In this document: one piece after another, positions 1 through 9,020 of the stretch
Layout of the letters: each line of letters begins with the position of its first letter
Position numbering within the stretch: position 1 is the first letter of the stretch
DNA from: Ephemerocybe angulata
Taxonomy: Eukaryota; Basidiomycota; Agaricomycetes; Agaricales; Psathyrellaceae
Reading direction: 5' to 3'
DNA: 64,000 bases
Assembly (NCBI GenBank): GCA_013368325.1
Contig: JAACJK010000001.1
Span: forward strand, 2,914,001 to 2,978,000
Translations under genes and position numbers: made by a program
Notes under the pieces: generated by a model
Told to the model about the DNA's origin: nothing
Databases searched by the model: none
The model's input: only the letters and a program-made list of their open reading frames with translations

Positions 1-178
1 TGTACAGCGACGGCGTGCGGATCATCAGAGGCGTGCGGTGTGTGGAGGGCGTCGGGGACGATGGCGACGATGGTGGGACGGCGGCGGGGGTGGTGGTGGT
101 AGAGGAGAAAGAAGAGTTGGCCCGGGGATGCAGCAGATCCAAGGTACAGAGGCCGGAATTCGATTTATTCTGCGCCAT
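1..178 (-). CDS. 5' end of an unrecognised gene
   Basis: A minus-strand reading frame opens with ATG at 178 and runs without a stop to the window edge (59 codons). The predicted N-terminus starts MAQNKSNSGLC and then becomes rich in Ser, Thr and Pro, as in a disordered tail. It lies head to head with the cyclophilin gene, with under 100 bp between the two start codons. No domain is visible in this fragment, so no function is offered. It could also be a chance frame in GC-rich DNA; the divergent arrangement and open frame are the only support. Confidence 0.4.
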   Translation of the reverse strand, partial: MAQNKSNSGLCTLDLLHPRANSSFSSTTTTPAAVPPSSPSSPTPSTHRTPLMIRTPSLY

Positions 179-276
179 CTTGTTGCTTAATTCCGGTCTC
201 ATCAGAGCGTGACATCACTGTCACGGACCTTCCTTCCCTGCCGCCATAAGCGGAGCGCTGCAGCCTCCCCCCAATC

Positions 277-1006
277 ATGTCCGTCACCTTGCACACAAAC
301 TATGGCGATATCAAGGTATGTATTGCCCGGAGAAACTGCCTAAGGACAGCTCTAACAGCCTGTATAGATCGAAGTATTCTGCGAAGCGGTGCCCAAGACA
401 GCAGAGGTAACGCTCCCGATGCATACCAGCCCAAACCGCACTAACAGCAGTGCAGAACTTCCTCGCGCTCTGCGCCTCAGGCTACTACAACGGCTGCATA
501 TTCCACCGCAATATAAAAACGTTCATCGTGCAGACGGGCGATCCAACCGGGACAGGCAAGAACGGGGAGAGCATCTGGGGAAGCCCCTTCGAGGACGAAA
601 TTCGCTCGACGCTCAAAGTAAGATCCTCCTTCGCGTGCTGCATGGCATGCTTCCATCCTGGCGCACCCTCTGATCCGCACGCCTACGTCTAGTTCAATGC
701 CCGAGGAATCGTCGCGATGGCCAACTCGGGACGCGACTCTAATAAATCGCAGTTCTTCATCACCTACGCGAAGCAACCTCATTTGGACGGCAACAACACC
801 ATCTTTGGCAAGGTCATTGACGGCCTTGACACCCTCGAGGCCATCGAGCGCGTCCCAGTCAACAACAAGAACAGGCCCCTGCAGGAGATCAAGCTCACGA
901 GCGTATGTTCATTGTCTGTTACTCGGGACATGGCTCACCGGTGTTGCTACAGGTTACGATTCACGCGAACCCAATAGCGGACGCTGTCATCGCAGGCCGA
1001 CGATGA
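277..1006 (+). CDS. PPIL3: Peptidyl-prolyl cis-trans isomerase, PPIL3/Cyp10-type cyclophilin
   Basis: A single-domain cyclophilin of about 165 residues. It catalyses proline cis-trans isomerisation, and the PPIL3 subfamily is known from spliceosomes. The first exon (277-315) encodes [13 protein letters not shown]. Spliced exons then give KTAENFLALC, the FHR core ([19 protein letters not shown]), a GES-W-G insert typical of small nuclear cyclophilins, and the SQFFITY and HLDG motifs. The last exon ends in [14 protein letters not shown] and a TGA at 1004-1006. All four introns are about 45-90 nt with GT-AG ends. Length and motifs match the family, with no N- or C-terminal extension. It converges on the CapZ-beta gene 280 bp downstream. 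Confidence 0.93.
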
Positions 1007-1282
1007 GTAGCCTCGTTCACGCTTTCATTACTTGGCGCTATCATAGATCGACAGCAGGCCAACCTATCACCATCACGTCCTCCCATCTTGAAGCAAGAAG
1101 CAGAGCGCCGAGCCAACCGACTGCACGACGCGACAGGGATGCCTACCAGATGCACTATCCACGACGGGCTGATAGCCTAATCACGTCTCTAGCTGAATCC
1201 CTCTACCAGGTACCCAGAAAGGTTTGCACGAGAGGACGAACGGTTCACTATTTGTATTATACACACACACCCAATATCCATG

Positions 1283-2934
1283 TCACCGCTTGATAAACCC
1301 AACAAGCTCTTTCTGCAACTCCTTCTGCCGCCTGGCCTTCTCAAGGTCATCGACGCTTCTCAGATCATACACAATGTCGCGTGTCTTGCCAAAGTACACC
1401 TAGTCGCGGCGAGGGAGAAGGAGAAGGAAAGGAAAGGAAAGCTTGTTTAGCAGCTGTGCGAAGCGGAGACGAAGAGAAGGGAAGCGAGCGGGGCATCCAC
1501 AAACGCACCTCTTGCAGCAAGTTCCGCATCTTGATCTCCATCTCCTCAATCATCTTCCCCGTATTGGTAATATGCGACGCAGCGTCCTGTATCGGCCAAT
1601 CCTGCTCGGTCTATTGCGAACCCCACCAGTCAATTAGCCTTCCTAAGTACCAAAAGCGCACCACCTCACACCGTCCGTGAAAAGTACGCACCTGCCTCGT
1701 CATGCTCCCGCTAAGCGTGATCTCCCCGTCCGTCTTCAAGCCCTCAGGGCCCTTCTCCTTGTCCCCGCTGGAACCAGAGCCGCTCCCGCGGCGCGTGACG
1801 AGCTGTAGCATCACCGTCGACGTGAGCTTATAGTGCGCCTGCCGCCCGCGCTCGACGGTCTCGAAGACGTGTATCGAGTCCCAGGACCCGGACGGCTCGA
1901 GTTGCGTGCCAGGGGCCATCGCTGCCAGACATCAAGATGAAGGGCGATTAGCTTGAGCCTCATGGAGGAGCTGAGATGAAGTGAGGCGAGAGAAGAGGGA
2001 GGTTCTACGCTCGGTGATACCAGTTGGTGCCCACCGTGAGCCAATATCTACCGCTTGAGCTCTGGCTCTAGCGCAAGGCGTTGCTAAGGTCTCCCGCGGC
2101 TAGAACCGCAGTATGAATGCGCGATGCCACCCCTTATCACCCCACCCACCCCAGAAGCTAGATGGATTGCTCGCATAGCACACCACAAACAGAACGAACG
2201 ACCGAACGAAAGCCCAAACGAAAATGAGAAAGAAACGCACTCTTCTTCAACAGCACAACCCCCGCAAAGCCCCCATCGTCCAGATCCCAAAGGTACACGC
2301 TCGACACGCCGCCCTCGTAGTACATCTCGCGATACGTGTCGAACGCCTCGTTCGCGGAGATCTCGAGCTTGCGCAGCTTCACCGACGGCACCGTGCCGTC
2401 CTCCAGCGGCGGGTCGTACTCGTTCGACCACGGGGATCTGTGCAAGGCGAAGGGAGGGGGTAAGATGTGTCAGTTATTGTGCCTTGCGTGCGGTTTGAGA
2501 TAGGGGAGGATCGAGATTGAGGGCAGGAAGAGATATGAGATGGGCAGAGAGAGAGGGCGTTTGCAAGCTCGAGTCGCGATCGGGGTCCCAGACTTCGCAA
2601 AGAACCTGGTAATCTTGCCCTCGCAAACCCAATCCAACCCACCCAACCACCATGCACCCATCCCTCCTTCTCCCTCCCTCCCTCCTCCCCAAAACCAAAA
2701 CCAAAACCTAAAACACACATACCGATAACTTTCCCCATCCCTATTATAATCGCACGCAAGGTAGTCCCTCCCCGTCGCGCGGTCGCTCAGCACGCGCAGC
2801 GGCTGGTCCACGCTCCCGAGGAGGTCGTCCGCATAGTCCGGGCAGATCTCCACGAGCGCCGCGACGTTCTCCTCCGTCCGCGGGGGCGGCAGGCGGCGCA
2901 TTAGGTCCAGCATCGAGTCGACGAGGTCTGCCAT
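1283..2934 (-). CDS. CAP2: F-actin capping protein subunit beta (CapZ-beta)
   Basis: Beta subunit of the heterodimer that caps actin filament barbed ends. Five exons (about 2723-2934, 2241-2437, 1692-1921, 1509-1610, 1283-1399) splice in frame to about 285 residues, the usual family length. Family signatures are clear: [10 protein letters not shown] near the start, the [14 protein letters not shown] block, [46 protein letters not shown] and the C-terminal [16 protein letters not shown]. The start at 2934 is the first ATG; an upstream in-frame TTG is not used. An insert rich in Ser, Gly and Glu ([12 protein letters not shown]) sits between the LVTRR and EITLSG strands. Confidence 0.95.
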
Positions 2935-3403
2935 GTCTTCTTCCTCCAAGTTCGTCTGGGTGTTCGTCTGGGTGTTTGTTCGGTGGGTTGGTCGATGGTT
3001 CGGTCGTTTATGACGCCTGATTCAGAGCTGATTATGTGTTCCCTCTCCGTCGGCCGTCCGTTGTGCTTGGAGGGTGGATGGGAGTAGTAGGCGCCGAACT
3101 GGTCGTAGGGTATAGAGGAGGTATGGACCCAGTAGGAGTGATGCAGGTGCGTTTGTATCCATCAGGCGGCGATGGTGACGCTATCAAACTTATTCCCACG
3201 CGGCAGTTGTAGCAATGCGACAGCGAGAAGGAGATTGGCGCCCGTCCGTTCAAAGATATAGATAAGAGTAAACACACAAAGCAGCGACATCATTTTATAG
3301 TAGTCGAGGTATCATATCATTGCGTCGAACCATCCGACCCTGTATCCATTCCGATTCCTTAGTACTAGCACGTCCGACCTTCGAACCCATCGACATGAAG
3401 CAA
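2935..3403. other. Intergenic, CapZ-beta promoter and Pex11 3' flank
   Basis: No coding frame here has recognisable content. The interval holds the upstream region of the minus-strand CapZ-beta gene and the 3' flank of the minus-strand Pex11 gene. I see no repeat or RNA gene. Confidence 0.5.
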
Positions 3404-4743
3404 CTAAAGCTCATACCCCGTCGCACCAACCTTCTCCTCCACTTCCTCCTTCTTTTCTTCAGTAGCAGCAGGGGACGCAGAAGGTGCAGGTGCGGCGGCA
3501 GGGGGCGCAGGGGGCGGGGGCGGGAGCGCCGTCGCCTTCCACCCCGACCTGAACGACGTAACAGCCGCCACAAGCCCAAACACCCCCACCCACACATCAT
3601 TCTTAATCAACCCCTTCTCCAACGACCTACAAACCCACAAATCCCACATAATCAGCGCCCCCTCACACAACAACAACAACAGAGAGAGAGAGAGACCAAA
3701 CACGCACCAATGGATAGTCAACGGCAAATACCCCAAATTCACGACCACCTCGCTCCAAAACGCATCCCACCTCCCACTCATATCCCTCCTCTCCTCCACC
3801 GTCAACCCACTGCCGCCCCTCGCCTTCTTCAACGCCCTCCCCCGCTGAATCAACAACTTCCTGTCTTCCCACAGATGCGCAAAGTGCAGGAACACATACA
3901 CAGCCCAGAAGCGCGTGGACCACAGCGAGAGCTTGCCCGCGTCGAGCTTGATCAATTTTTTCTTTCCTGAGGGAGAGGAGGAGAAGAGGGATAAGGGCGA
4001 AGGCAGGGTGGAGGGGATGATGTTGTGCGAGAGGAGGTAGGAGAGGTGTTCCAGCGGGTAGTAGGCGAGCATGGACCAGCCCTGCAGCCGCTCGATCGTG
4101 AGCAGCGCGCGCGTCGCGGGGGGACTGCGTTCCAGCGAGATCAGCCACTGGAAGATCGGGAGTAGGCCTACGTCGGACGTATCAGTATCATACACATAAT
4201 TTAAGAGACTGGGGAGAGGGGGACGAAGGGGACGAAGGGGACGAAGGGGACGGGAGGAAGAGCGTGTACGCACCCCAGAACCTCCACACGGTCCTCGAGT
4301 CTCCGAGGATGCTCCCAATCTTCGCATACGCCGCCGCACCCTTGCTCTCCGGACTCGCGCGCAAGCCAGCCTTATGCTGCAACCGCGCACGCAGCGCAAG
4401 GAACGGCGCGATAAGCTTCACCGCGAATTGAATAACCTATACCCCACGTCAGTCAGTCACAACTTGTTCTCCAATCCCGTCTACTCCAAGCATCCAGTGC
4501 GAGAGATCGGAGACAGACCATGAAGAGTTTACTACAACCATGCCAGGCATGTCAGCGACCGTCCCACCCTGCAATAGTAAAATGACTGAATACGCACTCG
4601 CTCCCGCTCCATGTCCCAAGATACCTCACGAGATGGTCCACCGTCTCGCTCGGCGGCACACGCCCAAAACACCCAAGCACAGCGTCATTCAGCCTCGCCA
4701 CCGTCACCGGCTTCCCACCATTCCTCGCACTAGAGCTAGCCAT
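3404..4743 (-). CDS. PEX11: Peroxisomal membrane elongation/division protein Pex11
   Basis: Pex11 proteins sit on the peroxisomal membrane, tubulate it and promote division. The N-terminus reads MASSSARNGG and leads into the diagnostic VDHLVRYLGTWSGSDK block. Further exons give LFMVIQFAVKLIAP, a Leu-rich amphipathic stretch, WGLLPIFQWLISLE, and the C-terminal hydrophobic segment near NDVWVGVFGLVAAV. The C-terminus is a Pro/Ala-rich then Glu/Lys-rich tail (PPPPPAPPAAAPAPS then EEKKEEVEEK) ending in GYEL. At least four introns are needed; the last contains a CT microsatellite and a GTT repeat. The start is the first ATG, at 4743. The family call is firm, but the alpha/beta/gamma class cannot be set by eye. 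Confidence 0.9.
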
Positions 4744-5624
4744 CCTCAAATACCGCGTAAATCGAAAGCGTAGAGTTAGTAGCAGTACAACCCAAGCTTT
4801 AGATCCTCCCCAACCCCTTCACCTTCGCTCTCCGCCTCCGGTATCCCCGGCAATCACCCCCACCCTCGTGATAATCGCCCAACACGAGCCCTGGTCCGTG
4901 CGCGTGCGAAATCGCCTGGCTTACCTAACCCCCATTATAAAACCCCCCTCGCACCCGCGCCCTCCCTTTTCCTCCTATTAGAACAAACCATGGGGACTCA
5001 AAAGTTCGGGCGCGGTCCAAGCTCTTGCTCTCCGTGTCCGCGTTCCCGTCCCCTAAACTGACCTGTATCTCTCGGTGCACAGTGTTCCCTGGTGAGGGGG
5101 CGCTGGGTTCGGATGCTGCGGGAGCTACGCTGTTTGAGTCGTGTTGTTGGCTGGGAGGAGGATGCCGGTGCTGGTTGAAAGACTGGTGCGGGGCGTCCCA
5201 GGATGCTTGGCTGGTGCATGGCGAGGTGTGGGTCTTGTGGAGGATGAACCGACATTTCTTGTTGGATTAGATGTAGTTTTGATAGTTGGGCGCTTGAAAT
5301 TTTTATTGATTTGATGAAATTACTTCGTGTGGTCTCCCGATGTTCTTGGATCCTGTTCAACGCCAACTCTTGATTGTGCCCACTTCAACTTCAGTCTTGA
5401 AGCTTGAAGCGCAAGTCCTTGCCAGGTATCGTTACCTTGTATCGATCGCGAACTTCAGTGTCAGAGAGAGGCAGCACGATCGATGCTCATGTTGGGGCAT
5501 GGCCCTCGTCCTCGACGATCCATTCCGATGTAACGAATCAAACCGTGGTATAAGATATGCATGCTAAAATACAAAAACAAATTACTAAAATACAGCTAAA
5601 ACCAAAAGTCTATCCCATACACGC
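4744..5624. other. Intergenic, 0.9 kb, with a TATA-like site and an unassigned open frame
   Basis: The interval separates the Pex11 start from the Hsp40 stop codon. A TATA-like tataaaa lies at about 4936 on the plus strand, followed by a pyrimidine tract and an ATG at 4990. The plus-strand frame after it closes within 24 codons. On the minus strand a frame is open for 114 codons (5266 to 4925). It reads like protein (KCRFILHKTHTSPCTSQ near its start) but has no ATG. It could be an internal exon of an unresolved gene, or chance. Confidence 0.4.
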
Positions 5625-7049
5625 CTATCCCAAAACCTTCCTAATCCCCTCCTTCTGCGACTCCGTCAAACTATCAGGGAACACCACATTCCACTTCACC
5701 CAAAGATCCCCCTTCCTCCTCACAGCCCCATCCTTCCTCACCGGCATCCCCTCCCCACTCACAACCGACCTCTGCCCAGGCTTCACCACCCCACTCGGCA
5801 CCGACACATTCACCCTCCTCCCATCCAACGTCTCCACCGGCACCTTCCTCCCCGGGGGCCCCGCCAACGCATCCACAAGCGGCATATCCACACTCACAAC
5901 GAGATCATCCCCCTCCCGACTCCACCTCTCATCCTTCTTCTCCTCCACCACAAACACCAGGTCCTGCGCGCCGACGTCGCCGCGGGGCCCTGCGACCTCG
6001 TTCCCCGCCTTCGGGAAGCGGATCTTGGTCCCACTCTTCCACCCCGGGTGGATCTGGATCTCGAGCACCTTCTCCTCCGTGCGCCCATCCAAGAGCTTCC
6101 GCCCGACTTTCAGGTGCTTCGTGGCCCCGTTGTACAGGTCCGCCAGTGAGACTTTGAGAGGCTTCGTGACCTCCGCGGGTTTGAGTGCTTCTTTCGCTGC
6201 CGCAGCCGCCTGCGCGCCTGGCGACGGGCCTTGGCGCGGTGGGGGCGGCCACGTTGAAGAGCTGGGGAACCCGGAGTAGGAACGGCCCGATGCGGAGGGC
6301 CGTGCTGAAGCAGAGGGGCGCGCGCGCGCGCCGCCGAATGAGAAGGGGGATGTATAGTCTTCGTCGGGTTCTTCGAACATGGATGCGCCGCGTTGGGGTC
6401 TGCCGCCGCCTCCGCCCATACCACCCATACCACCCATGCCTCCCATGCCGCCGAACATACCTCCTGGTCCGAACATCGCTCTGTAGAAGCAGGATCGTCA
6501 GTATATAGTGGAGATGGATGGAATGGTGGGGCTTGTAGTACGCACTCGAATATCTTGTTGGGGTCGCCAGGGCTGAATCCGCCCCCGGGGCCTGCACTCG
6601 TGAAAGTGAAGGTGGGTCCGCCGCCCCCGCCGCCGAAGCCCTCGAAGCCCTCGAAGCCTCCGGCCCCCTGGGCGCCTGGAGGTGCACGGCCTCCGCCTTT
6701 GAGCCCCTCCTCGCCGAATTGGTCGTAGATAGTCCGCTTTTGCTTGTCGGAGAGGACTTCGAATGCTTCGGAGACCTGGGATGAGTGGTTAGTTGTGTGT
6801 CTCGCTTGTGGAGGGATGGGGTGGGGGAGTGGGTACTCGCCTCTTTAAACTTCTTTGTAGCTTCCTCTGAGTTTTTGTTTCGGTCTGGATGCCATTTCAA
6901 TGCCTACGTTGGGAGAGGTAGTTAGTTAGTTGAAGTTGAACGTGTAGATGTGGAGAGGAGATGCGCACCATCTTCTTGTATGCTTTCTTGACCTCGTCCT
7001 CGCTCGCATCCTTGCTGATGCCGAGTAGCTTGTAGTAGTCTGCGCCCAT
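5625..7049 (-). CDS. SIS1: Type II (class B) Hsp40 co-chaperone, Sis1/DnaJB1-like
   Basis: Stimulates the Hsp70 ATPase and delivers substrates to it. Four exons (6969-7049, 6841-6903, 6546-6775, 5625-6480) give 409 residues. The J domain spans roughly residues 2-70, with the HPD motif in ALKWHPDRNKN and the end block YDQFGEEGLKGG. A Gly/Phe-rich linker follows (GGFEGFEGFGGGGG, then MFGGMGGMGGMGGMGGGGG). Two beta-sandwich substrate-binding domains and a C-terminal VVFPDSLTESQKE segment complete it. There is no CxxCxGxG zinc finger, so it is class B. The second intron appears to have a GC donor (GAG then gcgagt at about 6840) and restores the KFKE-VSEAFEVLSD junction. Confidence 0.93.
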
Positions 7050-7463
7050 AATCGTAGTCGGCTCGCAGTGGTGGAGGTATTCGTCGTAATCGTAAAGTGT
7101 CGAGGAAGAAGGAAAGATGTCGCGGCGTGAACGGTCGCCGCTTATACGGGTCCGTCCGCACGCCAGCGAGAAACGACGAGGACCTTCTAGTACATGCCAC
7201 GATGATGTCACACGTTCCAGATCCGCGGAGGAGGCCCCGCCTGCACCCAGTTAGGGGCTACCTCCCGGCTCCTTTCCACCAGGCGAGAATAGACCACAGC
7301 CAAACACGCATTTCTCAGTGTAGACCACGGTACCAGATACCGCGAACCCAGCCAGTCTCCTCGTCCGACACCAATCCTGACAGGCAGACACCACCCCGGC
7401 CCGGCCCAACCGCACCCGAAACGGCAAGCGCTCGGGCCTCCTAATCCTCCTCCCACCACCACG
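7050..7463. promoter_or_regulatory. Shared divergent promoter region, SIS1 and Vtc1-like gene
   Basis: The two ATGs are 414 bp apart and face away from each other, so this interval must contain both promoters. Weak heat-shock-element-like half sites (TTC/GAA) occur near 7170-7210, but none forms a clean nTTCnnGAAnnTTCn array. No TATA box stands out. Confidence 0.5.
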
Positions 7464-8756
7464 ATGACATCCACGTCCAACGGCACCGCGCCGTCCGAGC
7501 CCACAACTCCAATAACCCCGCACCCGCACCGCTCCTCGCTCTTCGAGCGCTCCTGGCAGGCCGTGCTCTCCCCGTTCTCGCCCTCCGCCTTAGCAAGCCT
7601 CCCGCGCGTGCGCCGCCCGCAGAGGTACTTCCGCGCGGACGATATCCCGGAGACGAGCGAGGGCACGGACGGGCAGCGCCCGACGGTGAGAGACTATCAT
7701 GCGATTACTAGTGTGCCGCCGCAGGTGAGGGTGCCGAAGAAGGTGCAGACGAGTGTGAAGGTCGAGGGCAAAGTTTGGTTTGCGAATGAGCGAAGTGCGT
7801 TGGCTTGCTTCTTTCCTTATGGTTTGAGAGGGGAGGAGAGGCTGATGCGGGTTGATTGCAGCGTGGGTGTCGTGGTTGAACCAGGCGATGGTCCTTGCGG
7901 CGCTCTCTGTTGCGCTGTTCAATGCGTCCAAGGACGAGATCGCGAGGCGCTTCGCTATCGTGTATGCCGTGATCAGCATCGCGACCCTCGTACGCCCTCC
8001 GTTCTCTCTCTCCCGCACAAGCTCACACTGGGGGTCTAGCTGTACGGCTATGCCATCTACCAGCACCGGATAACCATGATCAGGCGCAGAGACCCAGGGC
8101 ACTTTGGTGCGTGCTTCCCTCGTTCTCTCTTATCTACATAACCACTGAACATTCTTTGTTTTTTGTTGTGCGGAACAGACGCCCTTGCGGGACCCATTCT
8201 GCTGAGCATCGCCCTCTTCTTCGCTGTCCTCGCAAACTTCATTATCCGGGGTACGCCACCTTTACTTGCTTCTCCTTCGCACGTTCGTCACTGATCTATA
8301 TATTCACGCACGTTTGTCCTTCCCTCTCTCCGCCGCCGATGCCGATGTGTCTTCACCCTTGTCACACGACCACTTTCTCTACGGCCGAATTCTACTTACA
8401 TCACACTCGTCTTCTCTGCTGTGTCCTCTCCTCCCTACCTGACACCTTCTTTGACACACCTCGCTTCTCCCCATCCCAATCCCCTAACCAACTACCCTTT
8501 TCAACCTATCACACGACCACTCTTCTCCGAATCCTCCGTCTCTATCTTCCCTTCCATCCGACTGAACGATCGACTCCCAGTTCGCGAACTGTAAGTCCTT
8601 CCATCCATACAGTATGGCGAGGTGCACCTCGCTAACGCATTGTAATACAGGCAACGCAAAGAAGTGCCCTTCCCCGGCTCGGACCTCCTCGCATTCCTCG
8701 CCCCGGCCGCCTCCCCCGCCGCGTCGCCCGTCTATGGCGGGCAGACCCCCTTCTGA
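7464..8756 (+). CDS. Vtc1/DUF202-type vacuolar transporter chaperone subunit with N-terminal extension
   Basis: Small membrane protein of the vacuolar polyphosphate polymerase (VTC) family. Six exons (7464-7794, 7862-7989, 8040-8106, 8179-8250, 8581-8590, 8651-8756) sum to 714 nt, giving 237 residues. The VTC1/DUF202 core starts at KVEGKVWFANERTWVSWLN, matching the conserved F-ANERT-LSWL signature. Three membrane segments follow: MVLAALSVALF, FAIVYAVISIATLLYGYAIY and PILLSIALFFAVLANFII. Unlike the usual 120-130-residue Vtc1, it has about 105 Ser/Pro/Arg-rich residues before the core and a PFPGSDLLAFLAPAASPAA tail. Exon 5 is only 10 nt; a decayed duplicate near 15.73 kb keeps the same sequence and its gtaagt donor. 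A single-DUF202 protein outside the VTC complex is possible. Confidence 0.83.
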
Positions 8757-9020
8757 TATGTATTAATAGACCCTTTCACCTCGAGGGCTGCGGCGTGCGT
8801 CTGTGTGTTTGGTGTGAAGGTCTTATCGATGCTAGGCTAGCTTTAATTATAGCTTTTCGGTTTTGCTTTTGTTTCGATGTTGTGTTTCTGTGTTTTTACA
8901 TCGTATGTCAGTTGTTTTCGTGAGATTTGAGAGGTCTGTATTGAGCGTGCGTGTAATTGTAATGTTTTACTACTATGAGGGTTGCGATTGTAGTGCTGTT
9001 GTCCTCGGAGTGGTCTGGTT

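Noticed and set aside
4990..5061. A short plus-strand frame with a TATA-like box 54 bp upstream
   Set aside because: It closes after 23 codons and no intron with good sites extends it.
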